Of a DNA stretch of 64,000 nt, positions 48,493-57,335 are shown one piece after another. Numbering within the stretch: the stretch's first letter is position 1; each line of letters begins with the position of its first letter. Source of the stretch: Micromonospora_G sp044901685 (GTDB lineage Bacteria > Actinomycetota > Actinomycetes > Mycobacteriales > Micromonosporaceae). Location of the stretch: positions 496,001 through 560,000 of the forward strand of contig NZ_JBJDPS010000003.1 in NCBI RefSeq assembly GCF_044901685.1. Reading direction: 5' to 3'. A model generated the notes under the pieces. It was not told the DNA's origin. It worked only from the letters and a program-made list of their open reading frames with translations, and did not search any database. The position numbers were made by a program, and so were the translations under genes.

Positions 48493-51400
48493 TCAGATGT
48501 GCTTGCGAGGACGCCCACGCTTCGATTTCAGGGGACGCCAACCGCGTAGATCCTCCTCGGTGACAACCCACCGGGCCATCAAGTCGTCCAGCAGCGTGCG
48601 GTGGCTCTCGTACTGCTGGTCGCTACACCATTGCTTCACCCACGGCAGCAACTCGAGCAGACCGGCGAGCAGCGGAACGCCGTCATCGCGAGTCGGCGCG
48701 GCTGACGCGAGGTTGGACAACACCATTGCCCGGTCCTCGACGGACCAGCCGGCCCACCCCACCATGGCGTCCTTGATGGCGCCTCCCGAGCGAGCATAGG
48801 ACACGAACCTTTCGCCAGGCACGTCGTACTTGCCACGGTGTCGCCAGTAGCTCACCTTCAGGAAGTCGGCGCTGCTGTATTTCGGTGGTAGCGGAACCGG
48901 CATGGTAAGACCCAGGTCCTGTTCCCGTTGCAGCCGCCACGTCTCCTCCCACGCAGCGCGCTTCCCTATGCCTGAATCTCGATAACGTAGGGCGGAGAGG
49001 TAGGGGACAACCTCGTCTGCGAACAGGCCCCTCACGACGTCGACCAGCGGTTGGCCTGGTGCGTACAGCTCAGCGGCCTGGATGATCGCCGGGTCCTCGC
49101 CCAGCAGCTCGGCGAGCCTCATGATCGTTCGCGGTTGTGCACGCCTTACTCCGTCTGCGTCGTCGTACCAGAGTTCGGCCGTCTCGCACCTGTCGAGCAA
49201 CCAGGTCCGTACCGCACCGGCCTCCATGACGTCCCAGCCCGGGGAGGCCCATCGTCGTTTGAACTCCGGCCGTTCCAGAGTCCGCAGCCGACTGTCCCGC
49301 TGCATCGCGTCGACGCGCCGCTTGACCACCTCACGGTAGGACGCCGGCCAGTGCGCGGGCAGATCGGTGGTCGGAAGGCCGCCGTGCCGCACAAACCAAG
49401 CAGTGTCCAGCTCGCCGACGACCAACTGTCGAGCCATGACGATCTCGAAGGCTCGCTCGCCGAAGCTCAATGGCGGAACGGCGGAGGCAGCGGCCAGCAG
49501 GCCCTCGTCCTCGGTTACGCCATACCGGAGATAGACCTCCCAGTCCAGCTCCTCCTGCAGGGCCACCATGCGGGCGCGGATAGCTTCCCAACGGGAACGA
49601 GCCGTGGAGAAGCCTTCGCGGCTCGGGGACTGGTGGCTGAGGACCGCCGCGGGAGTGGCCTCAGACAGCTCCCGGGCGAGCCGGTCCAACTCATCGGCGT
49701 ACGTGGTGTGCAGTTTCTCGGGCAATGGGAGCTCACGCAGCCGGGTGGCGGCGATCTCGTAGAAGGCGTCCCAGTGTTCGCCGGTGCCAGTCTGGTCGAG
49801 GCCCGGCTTGCCCTTGCTGTTGCTGCCCTGCTTCAGCCAAAAGCAGACCGAAGAACTGTTGAGCCATGCGGTCAGGTCAGTGCGGCGCTGTTCCGGCGCG
49901 TCGGGGGGGAGTTCGATGATCGGCGCGGATTGCAGTGGCACCTCATCCCTATGCAGGGAGGCGAAGTGATTGTGGGTGGCAACCCAGGAGTACGTGATCA
50001 GCCGGTCGTGCGTGCCCCTCCGACCGACGAACTGATGCCAGTCGTACCAAGGTCTTCCCCTCTTGTCGGGAGATCCCTCGAAACCGGATGGGCGGTTCTG
50101 CAGCACCAGACTGTACGGCCACAGCCGTCGTAGATGCGCGGGATGCTGCTCGATCGAGACAAATTCGCCCGATGAATCGTACGGGCAGAAAGCGTAGCGG
50201 TCGGCCCGGGCGTTCCAGTCCCGGACCTCGGAGCCGGAGATTACGCCCACGAGGGCGTTGTCAGCAGGAACTCCCAGCGTCGCGAACGTGTGACGTGGCG
50301 CGGTGAAGATGTCATCCGATCCCGTGTTGGCGAAGTATCCGATTCGCACCACATAGTCGTCCAGTCGACGTGGCGCGCCGGCGATCTCCGCGAGGACCTC
50401 GTCCGCCTCGCTAGTCGCAATCCTCAGCGGAAACGAACGGAGTTGCTCCTGGCTGACGTAGCGAGACGCCGACCACGTGTCGGCGCGACCAGGATGCACC
50501 GTCTGTCGCAGCAACGATCGCCAGACCAGGGCCTGAGCAGGATCGGACGGGACAGCCGGCTCGCCACGCAGACCGGCCACGGTGAGCACCGGTGCCGCGG
50601 CACGAGGCGGCTCATTGCGGCCGATCAATATCACGGTGGGCGTGCCGTGGCCTGGAATGAACGCGCCCGAAGTGTCGATGATGTGCGTGAGCGCGACCCG
50701 GTGCCCGAAGAACTCCTCGACGAGCCTTCGACCGAACTCGCGCTTCATGAACGAGTTGGACGTCAGCTGACCAACATGGCCACCGGGCCGCGCCAACTGG
50801 AAGAGCCTCTGCGAGAAGGGGATCGTGAGGGCGTACCTGCCGACGCAGGCGTCGTACCGGGCGCGGTAGACCTCGTCGAGGATCTTGTCCCGCACCGTGG
50901 TGTAGGGCGGATTGCCCACCACCACATCGTAGTCGCCACCGAAGGGGTCCTCGACCAGCGAATCGGCGACGGCTACCGAAAACCGCCAGTCGAACCCGGC
51001 AACCTCGCTGAGCCTCGTGGCGCCACACGCGCGCACCGCAGCCATGAGCAGGCGGAACCGGGTGATAGCCACGGCGAAAGGGTTGAGATCCACCCCGTGC
51101 ACGGAGCGCAGCGCACGACCGACCAGATCCTCGACAGCAACCGTGGGAGCGGTCCGCTGCCAGACGGAAAACAGCCGCGCGAATGCCTCCAGGACAAAAT
51201 GCCCCGACCCGCAGACCGGATCCATCAGGCGGAGGGCCTCATGCCCACGCTCCTGGATGGCAGGTTCAAGCGTGAGATCCAAGATGAACTCGGTGATGAA
51301 GGCAGGCGTCTGCAGTAGGGCGTACTGCTTGGTGGCGCTCTCCTCGATGACCTGGTAGAGGTCGCCTAGGAAGGCGGTGTTCAGGTCTGCAGTGGCGAGG

Positions 51401-51777
51401 TCGTGCGCCTTTTCTCCGTCCGCCTCGGGGCGGTTCCACAAGGCGACCAGGTGGCCGGCCATCTGTTCCGAGACCGGCAGGTCGAAGAGCACGTTCTGCC
51501 CGCGGTCGAACAGCCCGGTCCCCGGATCGACCGCCGCGAAGGACTCGAACCGGGAGAGGAGCCAGGGCAGCGGCTGGTCCGGCGCCGCAGTTGCCGATGG
51601 TCGATCGATCAGGCGGTTGTCCTCCGCGAACCGCACGAACAGGGTGCCCAGCACCCACCCGACCGCGGCTTGGTCGACCTGCGCGTCCGAGACGTCGCTG
51701 GCGCGGGACGCGCGTAAGTCCTCTTCAACAAGCCGCACGAGCCGGCGCAGATGGGTGGATAGCTCCGGGGTCGACAC
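48493..51777 (-). CDS. Second PglX-like adenine-specific DNA methyltransferase (BREX type 2)
   Basis: A 1094-residue protein homologous along its length to the PglX encoded at 57336. The methyltransferase core has motif I DPVCGSGHFVLEAF (D186), the HGVDLNPFAVAITRFRLLM stretch and motif IV VVVGNPPYTTV (289-292). Further shared blocks are TSNSFMKREFG, FIPGHGTPTVILIGR, LERPEFKRRWASPGW and SADFLKVSYWRHRGKYDVPG. It lacks about 28 residues near the N-terminus (a Trp/Glu-rich insertion in PglX) and is 90 residues shorter overall; the region expected to recognise the target sequence (about 480-700) differs most. A GTG starts the gene, with AGGAGG about 11 bases upstream. It faces away from pglW. It probably methylates adenine in a different target, as an alternative specificity subunit; loss of function cannot be excluded. 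Confidence 0.88.
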   Translation of the reverse strand: MSTPELSTHLRRLVRLVEEDLRASRASDVSDAQVDQAAVGWVLGTLFVRFAEDNRLIDRPSATAAPDQPLPWLLSRFESFAAVDPGTGLFDRGQNVLFDLPVSEQMAGHLVALWNRPEADGEKAHDLATADLNTAFLGDLYQVIEESATKQYALLQTPAFITEFILDLTLEPAIQERGHEALRLMDPVCGSGHFVLEAFARLFSVWQRTAPTVAVEDLVGRALRSVHGVDLNPFAVAITRFRLLMAAVRACGATRLSEVAGFDWRFSVAVADSLVEDPFGGDYDVVVGNPPYTTVRDKILDEVYRARYDACVGRYALTIPFSQRLFQLARPGGHVGQLTSNSFMKREFGRRLVEEFFGHRVALTHIIDTSGAFIPGHGTPTVILIGRNEPPRAAAPVLTVAGLRGEPAVPSDPAQALVWRSLLRQTVHPGRADTWSASRYVSQEQLRSFPLRIATSEADEVLAEIAGAPRRLDDYVVRIGYFANTGSDDIFTAPRHTFATLGVPADNALVGVISGSEVRDWNARADRYAFCPYDSSGEFVSIEQHPAHLRRLWPYSLVLQNRPSGFEGSPDKRGRPWYDWHQFVGRRGTHDRLITYSWVATHNHFASLHRDEVPLQSAPIIELPPDAPEQRRTDLTAWLNSSSVCFWLKQGSNSKGKPGLDQTGTGEHWDAFYEIAATRLRELPLPEKLHTTYADELDRLARELSEATPAAVLSHQSPSREGFSTARSRWEAIRARMVALQEELDWEVYLRYGVTEDEGLLAAASAVPPLSFGERAFEIVMARQLVVGELDTAWFVRHGGLPTTDLPAHWPASYREVVKRRVDAMQRDSRLRTLERPEFKRRWASPGWDVMEAGAVRTWLLDRCETAELWYDDADGVRRAQPRTIMRLAELLGEDPAIIQAAELYAPGQPLVDVVRGLFADEVVPYLSALRYRDSGIGKRAAWEETWRLQREQDLGLTMPVPLPPKYSSADFLKVSYWRHRGKYDVPGERFVSYARSGGAIKDAMVGWAGWSVEDRAMVLSNLASAAPTRDDGVPLLAGLLELLPWVKQWCSDQQYESHRTLLDDLMARWVVTEEDLRGWRPLKSKRGRPRKHI

Positions 51778-51942
51778 CCTGAGACTCGCCTCCTGAATTT
51801 TTGACTCGTGTTAGAACACTGGCTACTCTACCCCCACTGCTTCCCTCCGCCGCACGCCGCTCGCCTTCGACAGGCGCGGACGTGCACCGGTGCCCGACAA
51901 GCATCCGGGAACAGCCGGAGGCCACGAAAGGACGGATCGGCA

Positions 51943-52146
51943 ATGACTCCTCCGACGCGCCCCCTCTGGCTCGCGGTGATCCTCGTCTTCAGCCTCATGG
52001 TGGGCGCGGCCGCCGGACTGCTGACAGGGATGAGCTCGCGAGATCCGGTGGCCGGGATCTTCACCGGGGCCGCCGGCTTCACCGGCACCGTGCTCCTCTT
52101 GCTGGCGATAGCGGCGTTCCTCACCCCTTCCCCCGGCCGGCCCTGA
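51943..52146 (+). CDS. Small two-helix membrane protein
   Basis: A 67-residue protein consisting of two hydrophobic helices (LWLAVILVFSLMVGAAAGLL and GFTGTVLLLLAIAAFL) joined by a short polar loop, with a very short tail. No family recognised. The ATG at 51943 follows AAGGA by ten bases. It lies in the gap between the divergent PglX-like gene and pglW, so it may be a locus component (small membrane proteins are occasionally found in defence islands) or an unrelated remnant. Confidence 0.5.
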   Translation: MTPPTRPLWLAVILVFSLMVGAAAGLLTGMSSRDPVAGIFTGAAGFTGTVLLLLAIAAFLTPSPGRP

Positions 52147-53115
52147 GACTTCGGATACGCAGCCGATGAGCCACACGCGAGCCGCTGGACCGGGCCGGCC
52201 CAGCGGCGCTCGCGCGGTAGGCCCCCATGCGGGTGCCCAAATCCTCGTCCGTCCTGCTCATCCCCTTCCTTGATCACCGTGATGAGTACGATGGAGCCTC
52301 GAATTCACTCGACCGGACGCGACGGCGATCTTCATCGAGCGCTGGACGAGGATGACCGGTTGTGCCGTCCGACTGACCTACCTCGGCGTGACCAACACCC
52401 TCGCATCACTACGGGGAACATGCCGTGCACCGCCGCCTACACCAGCGCCCAGGCCGAAGGCGCGGGAGCCGCAGAAACCTGCGTCCACGAAGCCGCTGCG
52501 GCTGCGGCCCGGCTCGCTGGCGACCAGACTCCGACGGGCGTCGTCCCGTTCAACCCCACCACCGTCGGGATCTACCGCATCGGTATCCACATTTCCTCGG
52601 CGACACCGGCACCGCCTTACAGAGCGTGTGAGCGTGAACACGGCCCCGCCACCCAACCCCCGGCACTCCACTAACAGTAGGCGGCACGACACACATGGCC
52701 ACACAGTCCAACTCATATGCTTTGTGGGCAAATGTCTCACCTACCAGGACTGCCGCTGAGACGCTCGACCCTTGGAATCGGCCTCGCCATACTTCGTGAC
52801 CGATGCCCTCAAATCGCCCATACTGATAACTACCAGTCGAATTCGGAGCACCCACCTCCGCCGCCGAACAGGCTCTACGTCTTCGAGAGAGCGGCTCGAG
52901 CCGGACGGCGCGGCCGTCAACATCTACCGTTGCTCAGCCATCCGTCTGTACCCCTCTGACCAATCAGCCAACACGAATCCCGCGGATGTACATCTCCCTC
53001 GTAGGACGGCAACTTGCTGAGCGGGGACGATGGCCATCCGATGCTGACCGGATATGCTCCTGCGGCCGGGGAGGTAGGTTCAGGGACGAACCAGGCGCGG
53101 TGCGGAGGGTGAACG
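52147..53115. other. Long intergenic region upstream of pglW
   Basis: About 970 bases with no gene that I can support. Open frames on both strands (for example around 52270-52674) lack ribosome sites, motifs and consistent codon bias. The stretch 52680-53060 has lower GC than its neighbours and presumably holds the pglW promoter. No tandem or inverted repeats of note. Confidence 0.55.
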
Positions 53116-56100
53116 GTGGCAGAGGCTGGGCAAGACCGGTGGATCGAGGTCTCGCCCTCGCAGTTTCCGCATGAAGCCGAGGGGCTGGCCCTAGTTCGTG
53201 CGATCATGCCCAACGAGACGCCGTTTCGCGCCTGGTCGAACTTCGAGTTCCGCGATTCGCGGGGTCGATGGCACGAGGTAGACCTGCTTCTTCTCGGTCG
53301 CAAACAGCTCCACCTCATCGAGCTCAAATACTACTCTGGCACCCTCCGCGGCGATGATCAGCGGTGGGCCCGCGACGGTCGGCGCCCCGAAAATTCTCCG
53401 CTCAAGCTGGCCCGGCGCAAAGCGCAGTTTTTCGCAAGCAAGCTGAGGGACGAGTTGCGTCTGTGGGCGCAGGAGCAGAACGTTCAGATTCCCGACGAGC
53501 GAGACGTCATCCCGTTCGTGCAGGAGGCGGTGTTCCTGCACCATCCCGACCTGCGCTGCGACCTCAGCCGGTCAAGCGCGGTTAACCTCTACGGCCTGGA
53601 TGACCACAGCTCCCAAAGCAACCTAACCAGCATCTCTGAACTGGTGCTCGAACCCGCGGGGCGGCGGGCAATCGGACCGAACCAGGAGCACATTCTGGTC
53701 AAGCTGCTCGAACGCATCGGCCTCGTACAACGCAGGGAGCGTGAGGCAGGGTCCTGGGTTATCGAGGACCAGGCCATCGACTCTGACGAGGGCTGGCAGG
53801 ACTGGCTCGCCTACCACCGGGTGGTCCAGCAGGACCGTGCCCGGATCCGGTTCCGAGTCCTGCCACCGACTGCTGGCCAGCAGGAGCGCGCGTCGGCCCG
53901 GCAGATCGCGGAGCATGAGTTCCGCATTATGTCCCGGTTGCAGCACGACGGGTTGCTGCGTCCGCGTGACTTGGTCGAATCCGAACTAGGCATCGGGCTT
54001 GTATACCCTTATGACCAGCAATGGCAGCGCCTCGACCTATGGCTGGCCGGCCAGGATCAGGGTGTGCCGCTGGCAACGCAGTTGTCGATGATTCGCCAGA
54101 TCGGCGAGGCGCTGCAGTACGCCCACAACAACCGGGTCGTACACCGCGGGCTGATTCCGCCCGCGGTGTGGGTGCGTCCGGTTCCCGGTACCCAGAGCGA
54201 CGTCAAGGTGCGGGTCGGTGACTGGCGGGGCGCTGGCAGCGTCCAGAACACCTCGGCCGCCAATCCTTCGCTCCACGGGGTGACCTCTCTGGTCGACGCC
54301 GCCCTCGCGAATCACGGCTCGGAAGAGGCCGAGGTGTTCAGCGCCCCTGAAGGGGCGTGGAGCGCAGACGCCGACCGTATCCGGCTCGATGTTTTCGGCC
54401 TGGGCACACTCGCCTTCTACCTGATCACCGGGAGAGCGCCGGCACCCAGCCGGAGCGCTCTCAAGCAACGACTGCGCGACCAGCACGGCCTCGACCTGGC
54501 GATCGAGCTGCCTCAAGTTCCGTCGACGTTGCGATCGCTCGTCCTCAAAGCAACTGATCCGGCGCCCAGCCGTCGGACAGCCGACGTCGCGACCTTCCTG
54601 TCGCAACTCGCCGCGGCCGAGCGCGACTCCGCGACCTCAAACGAGGAGACCGATCCGCTTGAGGCGACACCCGATACGGTCCTCGACGGACGGTTCCGGC
54701 TGATCCGGCGCCTCGGGCAGGGCTCGACTGCTGTGGGTCTGCTCGTGCAGGATCTACAAGTCGACGGAAACGGCGAGTGTGTCCTGAAAGTGGCCCTCGA
54801 CGAGACCGCCGCGACCCGTCTCGACGACGAGGCGGAGGCGCTGCGGCGCCTCGACGCCCCCCGCATCGTGAAAATTCTCGAAGGACCGCTTGTCGTCGGA
54901 GGCCGGCGTGCTCTCCTACTCGAAAGTGCCGGTCCGGAGACTCTCACGACCGCGCTGCGGGCGCGTACGCGCCTGTCAATCGACCTACTTGAACGATACG
55001 GAACGGACCTGCTCGACAGCCTCGTCACGCTGGACAAGGCCGGGATCGACCACCGAGACATCAAGCCTGCCAACCTGGGTGTACGGGAAAGCCGCGGCGA
55101 CCGCACAAAGCATCTGATCCTCTTCGACTTCTCGCTGACCCGGGCTGCGGCCTCCGCTCTCCAGGCCGGCACCCCGCCGTACCTCGACCCGTTCCTCACG
55201 GGCACACGGGACCGGTACGACTCGGCCGCGGAACGGTATGCCGCCGCCGTGGTTCTCTTCGAGATGGCGACCGGCAGCACGCCCGTGTACGGAGACGGCG
55301 AAGGCGACCCGGGGAGCATCCAGGACGAGGCGACCATCAGGCCGGAGATGTTCGACACTACGCTGGCTGGCGACCTGGTCGACTTCTTCCGCAAGGCACT
55401 GGCCAGCGATGCCAGCACCCGGCACCACACCGCGGAAGGAATGCGGGCCGCGTGGCTGACGATTTTCGCGCAAGACGCCACGACCGAGCCGGACGAGTCC
55501 TACGACGAGCTGGCAGCCCAAGCCACACTGACCACGCCGCTGCGTGACTCCGGGCTGACTGCTCGCGCCTTGTCGGCGCTGGAACCCTATGCCGTCCAGA
55601 CGGTCGGCGAGCTACTGACGGTCGACCCGGTGCAGCTGTCCCGCCTACAGGGCGTCGCGAACGCAACTCGTTTGCAGATCACCTCGCGTATCAAGGAGTG
55701 GCGCGCCCGGCTCGGCGCTGAGATCCGCACGACCGAACGTGGCGGTCCGGAGCTGACTCCGACCGACGCCGCAGATATGTTGCTCCGCGTGGTCGCCACA
55801 CCCCGCTCACCGTCACGCGGCGGAGTCGTCCGCTTGATCTTGGGATTCGACACGGCGATCGATGCCTTTGCGACGCACGCTCAGCTTGGAGCGAACCTCG
55901 ACGAGCCGGTGCAACAGTCGCGCATCACCACGCTGCTCGGAACCCTGCAAGAGCGGTGGGCCGGGGATCACGATGCGCGAGCGCTTCTCGACCGCCTGGC
56001 TGAGTCCGTCTCGGCCCGCCTCACCGAACTCGGCTCGGTCGCGACAGTTGCCGAGTTGACTCGTACGGTGATCGAAACGCTGCGGCCTGGAACGCATCCG

Positions 56101-57333
56101 GACGAGCGGCTGGCTCGTGGCCTGCTCCGCTTCGCGTTGGAACGTCGCAAGGCGATGAATAAGGCCGACGGCTCGCAGCCGCCCGTCTGGGTACGTCGGC
56201 GCGCGGGAGTGGTCACGCTGCTGGCCGAGGAGCAGACGCTGTGCGATGTCGCCGAGTCACTCGCCGCAGAGGCGGACCGCCTGGTCAACGCAACCGGCGG
56301 CGCCGCGAATGCGGTCATTCCGGCCCAGCGCGCGCAAGCCCGCCTCGAAGCGGCCGTCCCCACCGAGAGCGGATGGCCGCAGGCCCTCGCCGACCCGCTG
56401 CGCCGGGTGACTCTAGCCGCCGCGGCATCGACCTTCGCTGCTGCCTCAGGTGCCGGCGACCTGCACCACCGCGATTTCACCGCAGTCGCGGCCTTGGCCC
56501 AGACGTTTGCGGACTTCGGCGGGCAGCAGCTCACTCCGGACGAGATCCGCGAACGAGTACGGGTCCGGTTCCCTGCCGTGCCGGAACTGCCGCGGAGGCC
56601 AGCGCTCGACAATCTGATCACGGACGCCGGGCTCGGCTTGACCTTCGACGACCGGCTGCGGGTCTACCGGGCCCTCCACACCGGCGCCGCGACAACCGGG
56701 CTGGATTCCCGCTCGGCGACCAGTCTCGCAACGACCACCTCCCCAGTAGGCACCACGACCGCGCTGGGCGCCCGGCTGGAAACCTCGATCGGCAGCCGCT
56801 CGTTCCTCGCGCTCGGCACCCGCGCCGATCGTCTGGGTCGGCTGATTGACGCCGCCCAGGCCCAGTACGGGGCGACGACGGTCGACCTCACCGGTGTGTT
56901 GCTGGACGCGCTACGCTCGGTGTCCGCGGCTGCCAACGTGCCCTGGGATCTGGTGCGCGCTGCCGACGCCGAACGGGAGTCGAGCCGTCCCCGCCGCGGC
57001 CTGGAAGAGCTAATCCGCAGATCCTGGCCCGAGGTCGAGGCCGCCGTCGAGCGGGCGCTCGCTGCGGGACGTGAGGACTCGCCCGTGCTGCTCACGGATG
57101 CCTCGCCGCTCGCCCGCTACGACAAGATGGCGCTACTCACCCGCTGGACCGACCTGGCCGCCCCGCGCCGCCGGGCGGTCTGGCTGCTCGTGCCGCAGCT
57201 CAACGGCAACCACGGTCCTGTGGTCGACGGCCGGCCAGTCCCGCTCGCCGCGCCCAACCAGTTCGTCAACCTCGACAACGAGTGGATCGACAGCTCGGCT
57301 GCCCTGAGCGCAGCCACCCAGAAGGAGCAGTAG
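53116..57333 (+). CDS. pglW: BREX type 2 / Pgl serine-threonine kinase PglW
   Basis: A 1405-residue protein. Residues about 30-110 are a NERD-like nuclease-related domain (FEFRDSRGRWHEVDLLLLG, then HLIELKYYSG). About 270-500 is a degenerate kinase: its catalytic loop reads VVHRGLIPPAVWV (H343, no Asp) and the DFG position reads VGDWRGAG. About 525-780 is a second, apparently active kinase: GQGSTAVGLLV (G534), LKVALDE, HRDIKPANLG (H646) and FDFSLTRA (D671). A short RpoA-CTD-like helix-hairpin-helix follows near 812-860 (TVGELLTVDPVQLSRLQGV), then a long helical tail. PglW is the regulator kinase of Pgl. The GTG at 53116 has GGAGGG six bases upstream, and the stop is three bases before the pglX start. 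Confidence 0.9.
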   Translation: MAEAGQDRWIEVSPSQFPHEAEGLALVRAIMPNETPFRAWSNFEFRDSRGRWHEVDLLLLGRKQLHLIELKYYSGTLRGDDQRWARDGRRPENSPLKLARRKAQFFASKLRDELRLWAQEQNVQIPDERDVIPFVQEAVFLHHPDLRCDLSRSSAVNLYGLDDHSSQSNLTSISELVLEPAGRRAIGPNQEHILVKLLERIGLVQRREREAGSWVIEDQAIDSDEGWQDWLAYHRVVQQDRARIRFRVLPPTAGQQERASARQIAEHEFRIMSRLQHDGLLRPRDLVESELGIGLVYPYDQQWQRLDLWLAGQDQGVPLATQLSMIRQIGEALQYAHNNRVVHRGLIPPAVWVRPVPGTQSDVKVRVGDWRGAGSVQNTSAANPSLHGVTSLVDAALANHGSEEAEVFSAPEGAWSADADRIRLDVFGLGTLAFYLITGRAPAPSRSALKQRLRDQHGLDLAIELPQVPSTLRSLVLKATDPAPSRRTADVATFLSQLAAAERDSATSNEETDPLEATPDTVLDGRFRLIRRLGQGSTAVGLLVQDLQVDGNGECVLKVALDETAATRLDDEAEALRRLDAPRIVKILEGPLVVGGRRALLLESAGPETLTTALRARTRLSIDLLERYGTDLLDSLVTLDKAGIDHRDIKPANLGVRESRGDRTKHLILFDFSLTRAAASALQAGTPPYLDPFLTGTRDRYDSAAERYAAAVVLFEMATGSTPVYGDGEGDPGSIQDEATIRPEMFDTTLAGDLVDFFRKALASDASTRHHTAEGMRAAWLTIFAQDATTEPDESYDELAAQATLTTPLRDSGLTARALSALEPYAVQTVGELLTVDPVQLSRLQGVANATRLQITSRIKEWRARLGAEIRTTERGGPELTPTDAADMLLRVVATPRSPSRGGVVRLILGFDTAIDAFATHAQLGANLDEPVQQSRITTLLGTLQERWAGDHDARALLDRLAESVSARLTELGSVATVAELTRTVIETLRPGTHPDERLARGLLRFALERRKAMNKADGSQPPVWVRRRAGVVTLLAEEQTLCDVAESLAAEADRLVNATGGAANAVIPAQRAQARLEAAVPTESGWPQALADPLRRVTLAAAASTFAAASGAGDLHHRDFTAVAALAQTFADFGGQQLTPDEIRERVRVRFPAVPELPRRPALDNLITDAGLGLTFDDRLRVYRALHTGAATTGLDSRSATSLATTTSPVGTTTALGARLETSIGSRSFLALGTRADRLGRLIDAAQAQYGATTVDLTGVLLDALRSVSAAANVPWDLVRAADAERESSRPRRGLEELIRRSWPEVEAAVERALAAGREDSPVLLTDASPLARYDKMALLTRWTDLAAPRRRAVWLLVPQLNGNHGPVVDGRPVPLAAPNQFVNLDNEWIDSSAALSAATQKEQ

Positions 57334-57335
57334 CA

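Noticed and set aside
52270..52674. Plus-strand 134-codon gene upstream of pglW
   Set aside because: No ribosome site, low-complexity Ala/Thr/Pro composition and no recognisable domain.
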